A stretch of 64,000 nt of DNA from Paraburkholderia sp. IMGN_8 (lineage in GTDB: Bacteria > Pseudomonadota > Gammaproteobacteria > Burkholderiales > Burkholderiaceae). Positions 17,585 to 27,076 of this stretch are shown piece by piece. The notes under the pieces were generated by a model that had not been told where the DNA came from, made no database searches, and saw only the letters and a program-made list of their open reading frames with translations. Location: positions 1,984,001 through 2,048,000 of the forward strand of contig NZ_CP150901.1 of NCBI RefSeq assembly GCF_038050405.1, given 5' to 3'. The stretch's first letter is position 1; each line of letters opens with the position of its first letter. A program made the position numbers and the translations under genes.

Positions 17585-18316
17585 TCACTCTGCCGCTATG
17601 GCACTGCCGCCCAGATACGCCGCGCGAACCCGGCTATCCTGCGCCAGATCCCGTGCAGGGCCGGCGAGTGCGATGCGGCCGCTTTCCAGCACGTAGGCCC
17701 GATGAGCGATGCGCAGTGCCTGGCGTGCGTTCTGCTCGACGAGAAGGATCGAGGTGCCTTCGTTGCAGATGTTGGCGATCATGCCGAAGATCACCCGGAC
17801 CAGCTTCGGCGCCAGTCCCATGGACGGTTCGTCCAGCACGATGACGCGTGGCCGCAACATCAGGGCGCGTGCGATTGCCAGCATCTGTTGTTCGCCACCG
17901 CTGAGCGTCCCCGCCAACTGGCTGCGTCGCTCCCCGAGCCGCGGGAAAGTCTGATAGACCTCGGTCATTCGCCGTTCCAGCAAGGCGCCGTCGGTCCTGA
18001 TCAGATAACCGCCGAGCCGCAGATTTTCCTCGACTGTCAGCGCCCCGAACATGCGGCGGCCCTCCGGCACATGACCGAGACCCAAGGCCACGATCTGGTG
18101 GGCCCGCAGTCCGGTGAGCGGGTGCCCGGCCATCACGATCTGTCCCGCACGTGGGCGAATCAGGCCGGAAATGGCGCGTAGCGTAGTGGTCTTGCCCGCC
18201 CCGTTGCTGCCGAGCAATGCCACGATCTCACCTTCCGCGACGTCCAGCGATATGCCATGCAGAACCTCGACGTTCCCATAGCTCACGTGCAGATCGCGAA
18301 TTTCTAGGAGTCCCAC
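17585..18316 (-). CDS. livF: Branched-chain amino-acid-type ABC transporter ATPase
   Basis: A 243-residue ATP-binding subunit of the LivF family. Walker A is GSNGAGKTT (about 36-44), the signature LSGGEQQMLAIARAL lies near 137-151, and Walker B is VIVLDEPSMGL. It is the last gene of a four-gene unit on this strand and overlaps the fused LivM-LivG gene by 13 bases. The transported compound is unknown; the divergent amino-acid-oxidising genes suggest an amino acid or related compound. Confidence 0.92.
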   Translation of the reverse strand: MGLLEIRDLHVSYGNVEVLHGISLDVAEGEIVALLGSNGAGKTTTLRAISGLIRPRAGQIVMAGHPLTGLRAHQIVALGLGHVPEGRRMFGALTVEENLRLGGYLIRTDGALLERRMTEVYQTFPRLGERRSQLAGTLSGGEQQMLAIARALMLRPRVIVLDEPSMGLAPKLVRVIFGMIANICNEGTSILLVEQNARQALRIAHRAYVLESGRIALAGPARDLAQDSRVRAAYLGGSAIAAE

Positions 18317-20112
18317 AGCGATTTCTCCCCGCCGGCATCGTCGGCCGCTTCGTCTATCCCGGCGGTACCGAGATAGGCGTCGATCACGCGCGGGTCGGCC
18401 TGGATCTCGGTTGGCGGACCCTCGGCGATGATGACGCCATGGTCCATGACGATGATCCGGTCCGACACGCCCATCACCAGCATCATGTCGTGTTCGATCA
18501 GCAGCACCGTCACGCCAAGATCCCGGATACGCCGGATCAATTCCATCAGCGCGTGCTTCTCGGTCGGATTCATCCCCGCTGCCGGCTCGTCCAGCAGCAG
18601 GAGATGCGGGTTGCTGGCGAGCGCACGGGCGATTTCCAGCCGGCGTTGATCGCCATAGGGCAGGTCGGCCGCACGTTCGCCCGCCCGGGGACCGAGGCCG
18701 ACGAAGCTGAGCCAGCCGAGGCCCTCTGCCGCGTGATCGGCAGCTTCGGAACGAGCGGAGGGTAGCGCAAGCAGCTCGGCGATCAGCTGCGTGCGGAGCC
18801 GATGGTCCATGCCGATCAGCACGTTCTCGAAGGCCGTCATGTTGGCAAACAGGCGGATGCCCTGGAAGGTGCGCGCGATGCCTCGATGGACGATGCGGTG
18901 CGGCGCTCCGCCGACCAGCGAGGCGCCGCGCCAGAGAACCTGACCGCCGGTCGTGCGGATCACGCCGGTGAGACAGTTGAACACCGTGGTCTTGCCGGCG
19001 CCGTTCGGACCGATCAGGCTGAGGATCTCACCGCTGCGCACCGTGAAGCTGACGCCGCCGACCGCCAGCACACCGCCAAAGCGGCGCTGCATGTCGCGCA
19101 CGTCGAGCAGGATCTCTTCGGTGACGGTCTCGCGGGGCACGGTCGCTGCGGCGCCGGCGCCCTCGCGCGGCGGCGCCACGCGGCGCAGCGGCGCCGGCCA
19201 CAGCCCTTGCGGCCGGAGCAGCATCAGGATCACCAGCCCGATCGCGAACCCGAAGATGCGCCAAAGGTTGAGGAAGCGCAGCATCTCGGGCAGGCCGGCA
19301 ACGATCACGGCGCCGAGTATCACGCCAGGAATGCTCCCGCGACCGCCGAGCACGACGATGATCAGGATCGTGACGGACTGCAGATAAGTGAAACCGGTCG
19401 GGTCGATTGTCCCGAAGCGCGCAGCGAACAGGCTGCCGCCAAAACCGCCGATCAATGCGCCCATCACGTAGGCCAGCAGTTTGACGCGCAACGTCGCCAC
19501 GCCTACGGCCTCGGCAGCCGACTCGTCCTCGCGGATGCTGGTCCAGGCGCGGCCGAGCCGCGACTGGCCGAGCCGGATTGCGAACACGAGCACCAGCACG
19601 AGGAACACGATACCCAGTTCGTAGACCGCATGGGGCGAGTTGATCTCGTAACCGAACAGGCTGGGGCTGTCGATACCGTAGATGCCGTTCGGGCCGCCCG
19701 TAATCCGCAGGTTGGTGGCGATGATGCGCGTGATCTCGCCGAACCCGAGCGTGACGATCGCCAGGTAGTCGCTGCGCAGGCGCAGGGTGGGGTAGCCGAT
19801 GACGATACCCGACGCACCGGCGAACGCGAGGCTGAACGGCAGCGTTTCCCAGAACGAGAAGTGCAGCAGCGTTTCCAGCAGCGCCGTCGTGTAGGCGCCG
19901 ATTGCAAAGAAGGCTGCATAGCCCAGATCCAGCAGCCCTGCATAACCGACCACGATATTCAGACCGAGGCCGAGGATCGAATAGGTGGCGATAGTCAGGC
20001 CGACATCGACGACATAGCTGCTGGCGACAGCCGGCAACGCCACGGCGGCGACAAGAAGACCGGCGCCGGCCGCAGGGCGGCGCCAACGCGCTGAAGCCCG
20101 CGTCGCGCTCAT
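18304..20112 (-). CDS. livMG: Fused LivM permease and LivG ATPase
   Basis: A 602-residue protein joining two usually separate subunits. Residues about 1-310 form a LivM-type permease with many membrane helices (GLGLNIVVGYAGLLDLG, YLAIVTLGFGEITR, SIREDESAAEAVG). After a linker at about 310-335, residues 336-590 form a LivG-type ATPase with Walker A GPNGAGKTT, switch text ARTFQGIRLF, signature-like LPYGDQRRLEIARAL and Walker B LLLLDEPAAGMNP. Such fusions are known in the family. The stop of livH lies just before its start. Confidence 0.92.
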   Translation of the reverse strand: MSATRASARWRRPAAGAGLLVAAVALPAVASSYVVDVGLTIATYSILGLGLNIVVGYAGLLDLGYAAFFAIGAYTTALLETLLHFSFWETLPFSLAFAGASGIVIGYPTLRLRSDYLAIVTLGFGEITRIIATNLRITGGPNGIYGIDSPSLFGYEINSPHAVYELGIVFLVLVLVFAIRLGQSRLGRAWTSIREDESAAEAVGVATLRVKLLAYVMGALIGGFGGSLFAARFGTIDPTGFTYLQSVTILIIVVLGGRGSIPGVILGAVIVAGLPEMLRFLNLWRIFGFAIGLVILMLLRPQGLWPAPLRRVAPPREGAGAAATVPRETVTEEILLDVRDMQRRFGGVLAVGGVSFTVRSGEILSLIGPNGAGKTTVFNCLTGVIRTTGGQVLWRGASLVGGAPHRIVHRGIARTFQGIRLFANMTAFENVLIGMDHRLRTQLIAELLALPSARSEAADHAAEGLGWLSFVGLGPRAGERAADLPYGDQRRLEIARALASNPHLLLLDEPAAGMNPTEKHALMELIRRIRDLGVTVLLIEHDMMLVMGVSDRIIVMDHGVIIAEGPPTEIQADPRVIDAYLGTAGIDEAADDAGGEKSLWDS

Positions 20113-20115
20113 GGC

Positions 20116-21015
20116 CTACATCCTCTCGACGACGCGTTCGCCGAACAAGCCGGTCGGCTTGATCACGAGCACACCGATCAGCACGCCGAACACCAGCACA
20201 TCGGTCCACTGCGAGGAGACATAGCCGGCGCCGAAGGCCTCGAGCAGGCCGATCAGGATGCCGCCGGCCATCGCGCCCGGAATATTGCCGATGCCGCCGA
20301 GAACCGCGGCGGTGAAAGCGCGAAGACCGAGCACGAAGCCCATGAAGAAATTGATCTGCGTGTAGTAGAGCCCCTCCATGACCCCTGCCACGGCGGCCAG
20401 CACCGAACCCAGCAGGAAGGTCAACTGGATCAGACGCTCGACATTGACGCCCATCAGACGTGCCGCGTCCTGATCGATCGCCAGCGCGCGCATCGCCGTG
20501 CCGAGGAACGTGTGATGAACGAAGAAATACAGCGCCAGCATCAGCGCAAGGCTCACCACGATGATGCCTATCTGTGTAAAGGTGACCTGCACACCGTGGA
20601 GATCGAATCCTGCCTGGCTGAGCACGTGCGGATAGGTGTTGAAGCCGGCGCCGTAGAGCAGCAGCACGCCATTCTCCAGCGCGAGAGAAACGCCGAGCGC
20701 CGTGATCAGAATCGAAAGCCGCGGCGCGCGTAACAGCGGCTGGTAGGCCAGCCGCTCGATCGCAAGACCCAGTGCGCCGGTGACCGCCATCGAGGCGACG
20801 AGCGCAATCAGCAGTGCCAGGGCGAGTGGCAGGTGCGCCGCGGCAAGCACCGTCAAACCGGTCCAGCCGACGAACGCACCGACCATGAACAAGTCGCCGT
20901 GAGCGAAGTTGATCAGCCGGATGATCCCGTAGACCATCGTGTAGCCGAGGGCGACGAGAGCATAGAACGAGCCGGTCGTCAGCCCCTCGACGACGAACTG
21001 GAAAAAGGTGCTCAT
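20116..21015 (-). CDS. livH: Branched-chain amino-acid-type ABC permease
   Basis: A 299-residue LivH-family permease with about eight membrane helices. Family text is clear: GLTTGSFYALVALGYTMVYGIIRLINFAHGD near the N-terminus (split here as GSFYALVALGYTM and INFAHGD), AVLGGIGNIPGAMAGG, and a C-terminal KPTGLFGE. It is placed between the substrate-binding protein gene and the fused LivMG gene. Confidence 0.92.
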   Translation of the reverse strand: MSTFFQFVVEGLTTGSFYALVALGYTMVYGIIRLINFAHGDLFMVGAFVGWTGLTVLAAAHLPLALALLIALVASMAVTGALGLAIERLAYQPLLRAPRLSILITALGVSLALENGVLLLYGAGFNTYPHVLSQAGFDLHGVQVTFTQIGIIVVSLALMLALYFFVHHTFLGTAMRALAIDQDAARLMGVNVERLIQLTFLLGSVLAAVAGVMEGLYYTQINFFMGFVLGLRAFTAAVLGGIGNIPGAMAGGILIGLLEAFGAGYVSSQWTDVLVFGVLIGVLVIKPTGLFGERVVERM

Positions 21016-21040
21016 GGGCGAGCGCGGCGCGCGAGAGGGC

Positions 21041-22240
21041 CTATTTCATCGCCACCCAGTGTCCGCTTGCATCGAGCCGCTGGTAGGGCGTGAAATTGCC
21101 GCCGCGCACGGTGATGACGATATACACCGCGTTGCTGCGGTCACCTTTCGGGTTGAAGCCGATCGTTCCGGTCACGCCCTGGTAGCCCGAGATCTTGTGC
21201 AGGGCAGCACTGATCGCCGCGGGCGCCGTCGATTTTGCGTTCGCGATCGCTTTTGCGGTGACCCCGACGGCATCGTATTCGTAGACGGAATAGGGGCCGG
21301 GCGCTTGCCCGTAGGCCTTCGTATAGTCGTCGACATAGCCGTGCGCGGCGCTCAGGAACTGCGCCAGCGGCGCCGTGGTGATGACCATGTCGTCGGCCGC
21401 GGGGCCGGCGGTTTTCATCAGCGTGGGGTCGTTGGTGGCGTCGCCGCCCATCAGCGTCATCTTCAGGCCCAGTTGCCGCGCCTCCTTCACCAGCAGGCCG
21501 GCTTCGGCGAAATAGCCGGTGTAATAGATGACGTCCGGCTTCAGTGAGGCGACATGAGTCAGCGTCGGCGAGTAGTCCATCTGGCCGGGCGTGATCGCAT
21601 CGTCGTAGACGACATCGACGCCGTTCTTCTTCAGGGCTTCCACCGTGTTGTCGGCGAGGCCCTTGGAATAGGTCGTGTTGTCGTTGATGACCGCCGCACG
21701 TTTCGCGTGCAGGAAGTTCTTGATGAAGTTGGCCGCGAACGGACCCTGCTCGTCGTCACGGCCGATCGTGCGGAACACGTTCTCGTAGCCCATCTCGGTC
21801 AGTTTGGGATTGGTCGACGCGTCCAGCACGTAGGGAATGCCGACGCGGTGAAAGGTCGTCAATTCCGGCAGCGCCGCGCTGGAGCAGTAACCGCCGGCCA
21901 CCGCGGCAACGCCTGCATCGACGAGTTTCTGCGCCGCTTGCACCGCTGTCTGCGCGTCGCAGGCGTCGTCTTCCGGCACCAGCTCGATCTGCTTGCCGAG
22001 CACGCCGCCAGCCGCATTGATTTTGGCGGCGGCCAGCTTGGCGCCGTTGACGATGTCCTGGCCGGCATTGGCACTGCTGCCCGACAACGGCACGGGCACG
22101 CCGATCTTGATGGTCGCGCCCTGGCTTCGCGCCAAACCGGGGACCGTGCCGGCGAGCACGGCCAGAGCGGCCATGGCCGCGATTGTCGTTCGCCGCAAGA
22201 CGCGAACTGCGCCGGGTGCGCCATTCTTCTGAGCAATCAT
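21041..22240 (-). CDS. livK: Periplasmic substrate-binding protein, LivK type
   Basis: A 399-residue protein with a signal peptide (about 1-40, ending near LARSQG), then the type-1 periplasmic binding fold (IKIGVPVPLSGSSANAGQDIVNGAKLA, shortened: GVPVPLSG; later GYCSSAALPE and YYTGYFAEAGLL). AAGGAGT lies ahead of the ATG at 22238-22240. It is the first gene of the transporter unit and sets ligand choice. A 15-bp palindrome (GGATCG-AAG-CGATCC, 22265-22279) lies 25 bases upstream of the start and may be an operator. Confidence 0.9.
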   Translation of the reverse strand: MIAQKNGAPGAVRVLRRTTIAAMAALAVLAGTVPGLARSQGATIKIGVPVPLSGSSANAGQDIVNGAKLAAAKINAAGGVLGKQIELVPEDDACDAQTAVQAAQKLVDAGVAAVAGGYCSSAALPELTTFHRVGIPYVLDASTNPKLTEMGYENVFRTIGRDDEQGPFAANFIKNFLHAKRAAVINDNTTYSKGLADNTVEALKKNGVDVVYDDAITPGQMDYSPTLTHVASLKPDVIYYTGYFAEAGLLVKEARQLGLKMTLMGGDATNDPTLMKTAGPAADDMVITTAPLAQFLSAAHGYVDDYTKAYGQAPGPYSVYEYDAVGVTAKAIANAKSTAPAAISAALHKISGYQGVTGTIGFNPKGDRSNAVYIVITVRGGNFTPYQRLDASGHWVAMK

Positions 22241-22264
22241 GTTAGCGACTCCTTATTGTGAAAG

Positions 22265-22279
22265 GGATCGAAGCGATCC
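22265..22279. promoter_or_regulatory. Palindrome upstream of livK
   Basis: GGATCG, three bases, CGATCC. It sits immediately upstream of the livK ribosome binding site and could be a repressor site or an RNA hairpin. Support comes only from symmetry and position. Confidence 0.35.
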
Positions 22280-22505
22280 GCCACGCGGATAGACCGGTGA
22301 CATCAGAAAACGGACGAAAACGCGCGTTCGCGTGCCGTGCATGACCTGCCAGATCAATGGCTTGTCAGGCGGGCTCATCGCAGCGCCGTTACGAAAGTGC
22401 TCCTTTCATGATAGGTCTCGCCGCACATTCGACGGGATAGGGTATCCGCGTATAAACCACCATTCGAAGCTTCGCCAGCGCTATATTTGAACGGCTAGCA
22501 ACTTT

Positions 22506-22832
22506 GCATGGGACCGGAGTGCGAAGCATGGGACCAGAGTAAGCGCTAAAGCGCCAACTCTGGTCGACACGCTAACTCCGGTCGACTGCTCTGCATGGAG
22601 CTGGAGTAAGCGCTAAAGCGCCAACTCCAGCCGACTGCTCTGCATGGGGCTGGAGTAAGCGCTAAAGCGCCAACTCCAGCCGACTGCTCTGCATGGGGCT
22701 GGAGTAAGCGCTAAAGCGCTAACTCCAGCCGACTGCTCTGCATGGGGCTGGAGTAAGCGCTAAAGCGCTAACTCCAGCCGACTGCTCTGCATGGGGCTGG
22801 AGTAAGCGCTAAAGCGCTAACTCCAGCCGACA
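22506..22832. repeat. Array of 49-bp palindromic repeats, copy A
   Basis: Five tandem units with an exact period of 49 bases begin at 22593, 22642, 22691, 22740 and 22789. Each holds a 32-base imperfect palindrome: GCTGGAGT, A, AGCGCT, AA, AGCGCT, A, ACTCCAGC. Units 1-2 have GCGCC in the right arm, units 3-5 GCGCT. Before them lie degenerate arms GGACCGGAGT (22511), GGACCAGAGT (22531), AACTCTGGTC and AACTCCGGTC, which pair with each other in nested order. The array ends 13 bases before the start codon of the DadA-like gene. A related array lies at 26933-27066. Confidence 0.9.
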
Positions 22833-22844
22833 CGGGAGCCACGC

Positions 22845-24089
22845 ATGAAAAGCGTTGTGCTGGGGGGCGGAATCGCAGGCGTCACGGCCGCCTGGTACCT
22901 CGCGAAAGAGGGCCGCGAGGTAACGGTCATCGACCGTCAGCCGGGCGTCGCGCTCGAGACCAGTTTTGCCAACGCTGGGTTGGTCGCGCCGGGGCATTCG
23001 TATACCTGGGCATCTCCACGTGCGCCGAAAATCCTGCTGAAGTCGCTTTTCGTCGAAGGGCAGGCGCTGCGGCTCAAGCTCAACGCGGACCCGCACATGT
23101 GGATCTGGTGCCTCCAGTTCCTGCGAAACTGCACGGCGGAGCGCTCCCGCGTGAACACGACGCGCAAGGTCAGGCTCTGCCGCTACGCGCAGACGCAACT
23201 GCAACAGCTGACTGCCGCCGAGAATCTGCAATACGACCGCATCAGCCGCGGCCTGTTGTATCTCTATCGCGACGAAGCGTCTTTCGCGCGAGGCACGCAG
23301 AACATGTCGATCCTCAAGGACAACGGCCTGCCGCTCAAAACGCTCGATGCCGCACAGGTCGTCGCACGGGAACCGGCGCTTGGCGCTGCGCGCGACAGGA
23401 TTGCCGGCGCAATCTATTGCCCAACCGACGAAAGCGGCGATGCACACCTGTTCACCCGCGCCTTGAAGACCGCGTGCGAACGCCTTGGCGTGCGTTTCGA
23501 ATTCGACTCGCCGATCAGCGCAATCGAGGCGTCCGGCGACCAGATAGTCGGCGTGCATACGCCGGCGGGACTCGTGCGAGGTGACGAGTTCGTCCTGGCG
23601 CTCGGTTCCTGGTCGCCGATTGTTGCGCGTCCCTTGGGTTATCGGCTACCGGTGTATCCGGTAAAGGGTTACTCGGCCACTTTCCCGGTCGGGCCGGATC
23701 ACCGTCCGCCGGATCTTGGTGGCGTCGATGAGAACCACCTTGTGGCGTGGGCGCGTTTCGGCCAGCGGCTGCGCTTTACGGCAACCGCGGAATTCGCCGG
23801 CTATGACACCCGCCACACGCCCGCCGACTTCACGACCATGCTGCAGGCCGCACGCGAGCTGTTCCCCGGCGGCGCCGACTATGACAGTCCGTCCTACTGG
23901 GCCGGCCTGCGCCCGATGACGCCGGAGGGTACGCCGTTGATCGGCCGCACGCGTCACAGGAACCTGTATCTGAACACCGGGCACGGACACATGGGGTGGA
24001 CGATGTCGTGCGGCACCGCGAAACTGCTGGTCGATATCATGGCCGGTCGCCAACCCGAGATCGACATGACAGGGATGACACTGAAATGA
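22845..24089 (+). CDS. FAD-dependent amino-acid oxidase, DadA-like
   Basis: A 414-residue flavoprotein of the D-amino-acid dehydrogenase/DAO family. The N-terminus has the FAD motif VLGGGIAGVTAAWYLAKEG and TSFANAGLVAPGHS, typical of DadA; the C-terminus has GLRPMTPEGTPLIGRT and NTGHGHMGWTMSCGTA. It probably oxidises a D-amino acid or a related amine and feeds electrons to quinone. GGGAG before the ATG supports the start. It overlaps the next gene by four bases (ATGA). The 49-bp repeat array forms its upstream region, and the LivK transporter is divergent. Confidence 0.88.
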   Translation: MKSVVLGGGIAGVTAAWYLAKEGREVTVIDRQPGVALETSFANAGLVAPGHSYTWASPRAPKILLKSLFVEGQALRLKLNADPHMWIWCLQFLRNCTAERSRVNTTRKVRLCRYAQTQLQQLTAAENLQYDRISRGLLYLYRDEASFARGTQNMSILKDNGLPLKTLDAAQVVAREPALGAARDRIAGAIYCPTDESGDAHLFTRALKTACERLGVRFEFDSPISAIEASGDQIVGVHTPAGLVRGDEFVLALGSWSPIVARPLGYRLPVYPVKGYSATFPVGPDHRPPDLGGVDENHLVAWARFGQRLRFTATAEFAGYDTRHTPADFTTMLQAARELFPGGADYDSPSYWAGLRPMTPEGTPLIGRTRHRNLYLNTGHGHMGWTMSCGTAKLLVDIMAGRQPEIDMTGMTLK

Positions 24090-24862
24090 GCACGAGTGCA
24101 CTGCAGGACAACGCCTACGCAAGGCTCGATTTCAAACTGGACGACGGCATCTGCCGGCGTGCCGCCATTGGCCTCGTGGTGCTTGCCACCGATCATACGA
24201 TCGAACACGAATGGCGCAAGCTGCTGACGCAGGACGGCGTGGCGTTCTACGAAAGCCGCGTGTACAACTCGGCGGACATCACGCCCGAACGGCTGATGGA
24301 AATGGACGCGCGCATTGCGCCGGCGGTCGCGCTGATTCGCCCTGCCGAGCGGATCGATGTCGTGGCGTTTGGCTGCACGTCGGCATCGATGGTCATCGGC
24401 GAGGAAAACGTGTTCGCGCGCATCCGCGAAGCGCGTCCCGGCGTCGCATGCACCACGCCGATCACCGCGGCGCTCGCTGCGTTGCGCGCACTCGGCGTGC
24501 AGCGCGCCGCACTGTTGACGCCCTATGTGCGTGCGATCAACGACTATATGCGCGACTACATCGAGGCGCGGGGTGTCGGCGTCACGCGTATGGCGTCGTT
24601 CGAGCACGCGAACGACAACGAAGTTGCGCGGATTGACGCCGCGTCCTTGCGAGCAGCCGTCGAGCGCCTTGCACAGAGCGCCGACGTGGACGCTGTTTTC
24701 GTGTCGTGCACGAGCTTGCGCATCGCCGGGCTCATTCCAGAACTCGAGGCAAGGATCGGCAAGCCAGTGATATCGAGCAACTACGCGATGGCCTGGCATG
24801 CGTTGCGCCTCGCACGTGTGGAGGATTGCGAGCCGCATCTGGGGAGGTTGTTCGCGCTTTGA
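24086..24862 (+). CDS. Asp/Glu racemase superfamily, maleate isomerase-like
   Basis: A 258-residue protein starting MSTSALQDNA. It has two half-domains, each with a key cysteine: FGCTSASMV (near 92-100) and VSCTSLRIAG (near 211-220), the two-Cys layout of maleate cis-trans isomerase, arylmalonate decarboxylase and aspartate racemase relatives. Coupling to the DadA-like gene by ATGA overlap suggests a racemase or isomerase acting on the same substrate, for example converting an L to a D form before oxidation. The exact reaction cannot be chosen from sequence alone. Confidence 0.8.
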   Translation: MSTSALQDNAYARLDFKLDDGICRRAAIGLVVLATDHTIEHEWRKLLTQDGVAFYESRVYNSADITPERLMEMDARIAPAVALIRPAERIDVVAFGCTSASMVIGEENVFARIREARPGVACTTPITAALAALRALGVQRAALLTPYVRAINDYMRDYIEARGVGVTRMASFEHANDNEVARIDAASLRAAVERLAQSADVDAVFVSCTSLRIAGLIPELEARIGKPVISSNYAMAWHALRLARVEDCEPHLGRLFAL

Positions 24863-24938
24863 TCGTAGATAAAGTGCGTGACCTGGGAGCGATCAGAACA
24901 TCCGGAGCGGCCCTCGCGCCGCTCCGGACCAGGCTGCG

Positions 24939-26459
<1,521 letters not shown>

Positions 26460-26561
26460 GCTGGACTCCTCCAATGATTGTGTAGCTGGTCTCGATGGGG
26501 AAAGCATGCGTTGCCTCCACGCATACGCAGTGCTCACGCTCTTCATCGTGCGGAGCGTTCA

Positions 26562-26577
26562 GCGAGAAGCGTGCCAT
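26562..26577 (-). promoter_or_regulatory. Sigma-54 promoter of the aldehyde dehydrogenase gene
   Basis: The reverse strand reads TGGCACGCTTCTCGCT: GG and GC 10 bases apart, a full -24 element and a -12 element with one change (TCGC for TTGC). The predicted transcript starts near 26550, about 90 bases before the ATG. Confidence 0.7.
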
Positions 26578-26831
26578 TCGATCCTGGCCGCATCGCCACA
26601 AGCGTCAGTCGCATAGGGATGCCATGCACCGCGTGCGGCACACGCGTAGCGGCGAGTGCATTGAGCTCGTGTCGTTCGATCCGCCCGCGTAGCAACTGTC
26701 ATTTTTAGCAACACATCCTCGCTCGACTGCGCCAGCGTGCAACACCGGTTGTCATGCCGCGGTGGCCGTTTAACAGCACACCGCACTCATCTTTCATGAG
26801 GCGCTACGGCTTGCGGCGGCGCGACTGCCAA
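26578..26831. other. Divergent control region between two sigma-54 promoters
   Basis: About 254 bases with no gene. It must hold the activator sites for both promoters. GCAACAC occurs at 26708 and 26739, 31 bases (about three helical turns) apart, and the second is followed by a GTTG arm (CAAC-ACCG-GTTG). These resemble the GAACAC elements upstream of pqqA but are not identical. Confidence 0.4.
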
Positions 26832-26847
26832 TGGCACGCGACTTGCC
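26832..26847 (+). promoter_or_regulatory. Sigma-54 promoter of the PQQ dehydrogenase gene
   Basis: TGGCACGCGACTTGCC has GG at 26833-26834 and GC at 26845-26846 with 10 bases between them. Transcription from about 26858 gives a leader of about 220 bases that includes the whole second palindromic repeat array. Confidence 0.8.
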
Positions 26848-26932
26848 TTGAATGGGCAGCAGCCAGTCTGCGTTCACTAGACGATAGCGCCGCCGCACGG
26901 CCTCGCGTCGACAACTCAACAGCAACCATGTT

Positions 26933-27066
26933 GCATGGGACCAGAGTAAGTGCTTTGCATGGGACCGGAGTAACGCGCTATGGGGCTGGAGTAAGCGCTA
27001 AAGCGCTAACTCCAGCCGACACGCGAACTCTGGTCGACAGCTAAAGCGGCGACTCCGGTCGACACA
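26933..27066. repeat. Palindromic repeat array, copy B
   Basis: Contains the 32-base palindrome GCTGGAGT...ACTCCAGC found in copy A, plus outer arms. Left arms in order are ACCAGAGT, ACCGGAGT, GCTGGAGT; right arms in order are ACTCCAGC, ACTCTGGT, ACTCCGGT. Each left arm has an exact complement, but the outer two pairs cross rather than nest. The array ends in GTCGACAC, directly followed by the ribosome binding site AGGAGA of the PQQ dehydrogenase gene. The same order of repeat, GACAC and GGAG is seen before the gene at 22845. Confidence 0.85.
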
Positions 27067-27076
27067 GGAGACAAGG

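Noticed and set aside
18802..20094. 430-residue forward ORF
   Set aside because: Antisense to the fused LivM-LivG gene; rich in Asp, Gln, His and Arg with no fold-like pattern.
22593..22832. Possible CRISPR array
   Set aside because: The 49-base units are continuous with no unique spacers and contain their own palindrome; no cas genes are present.
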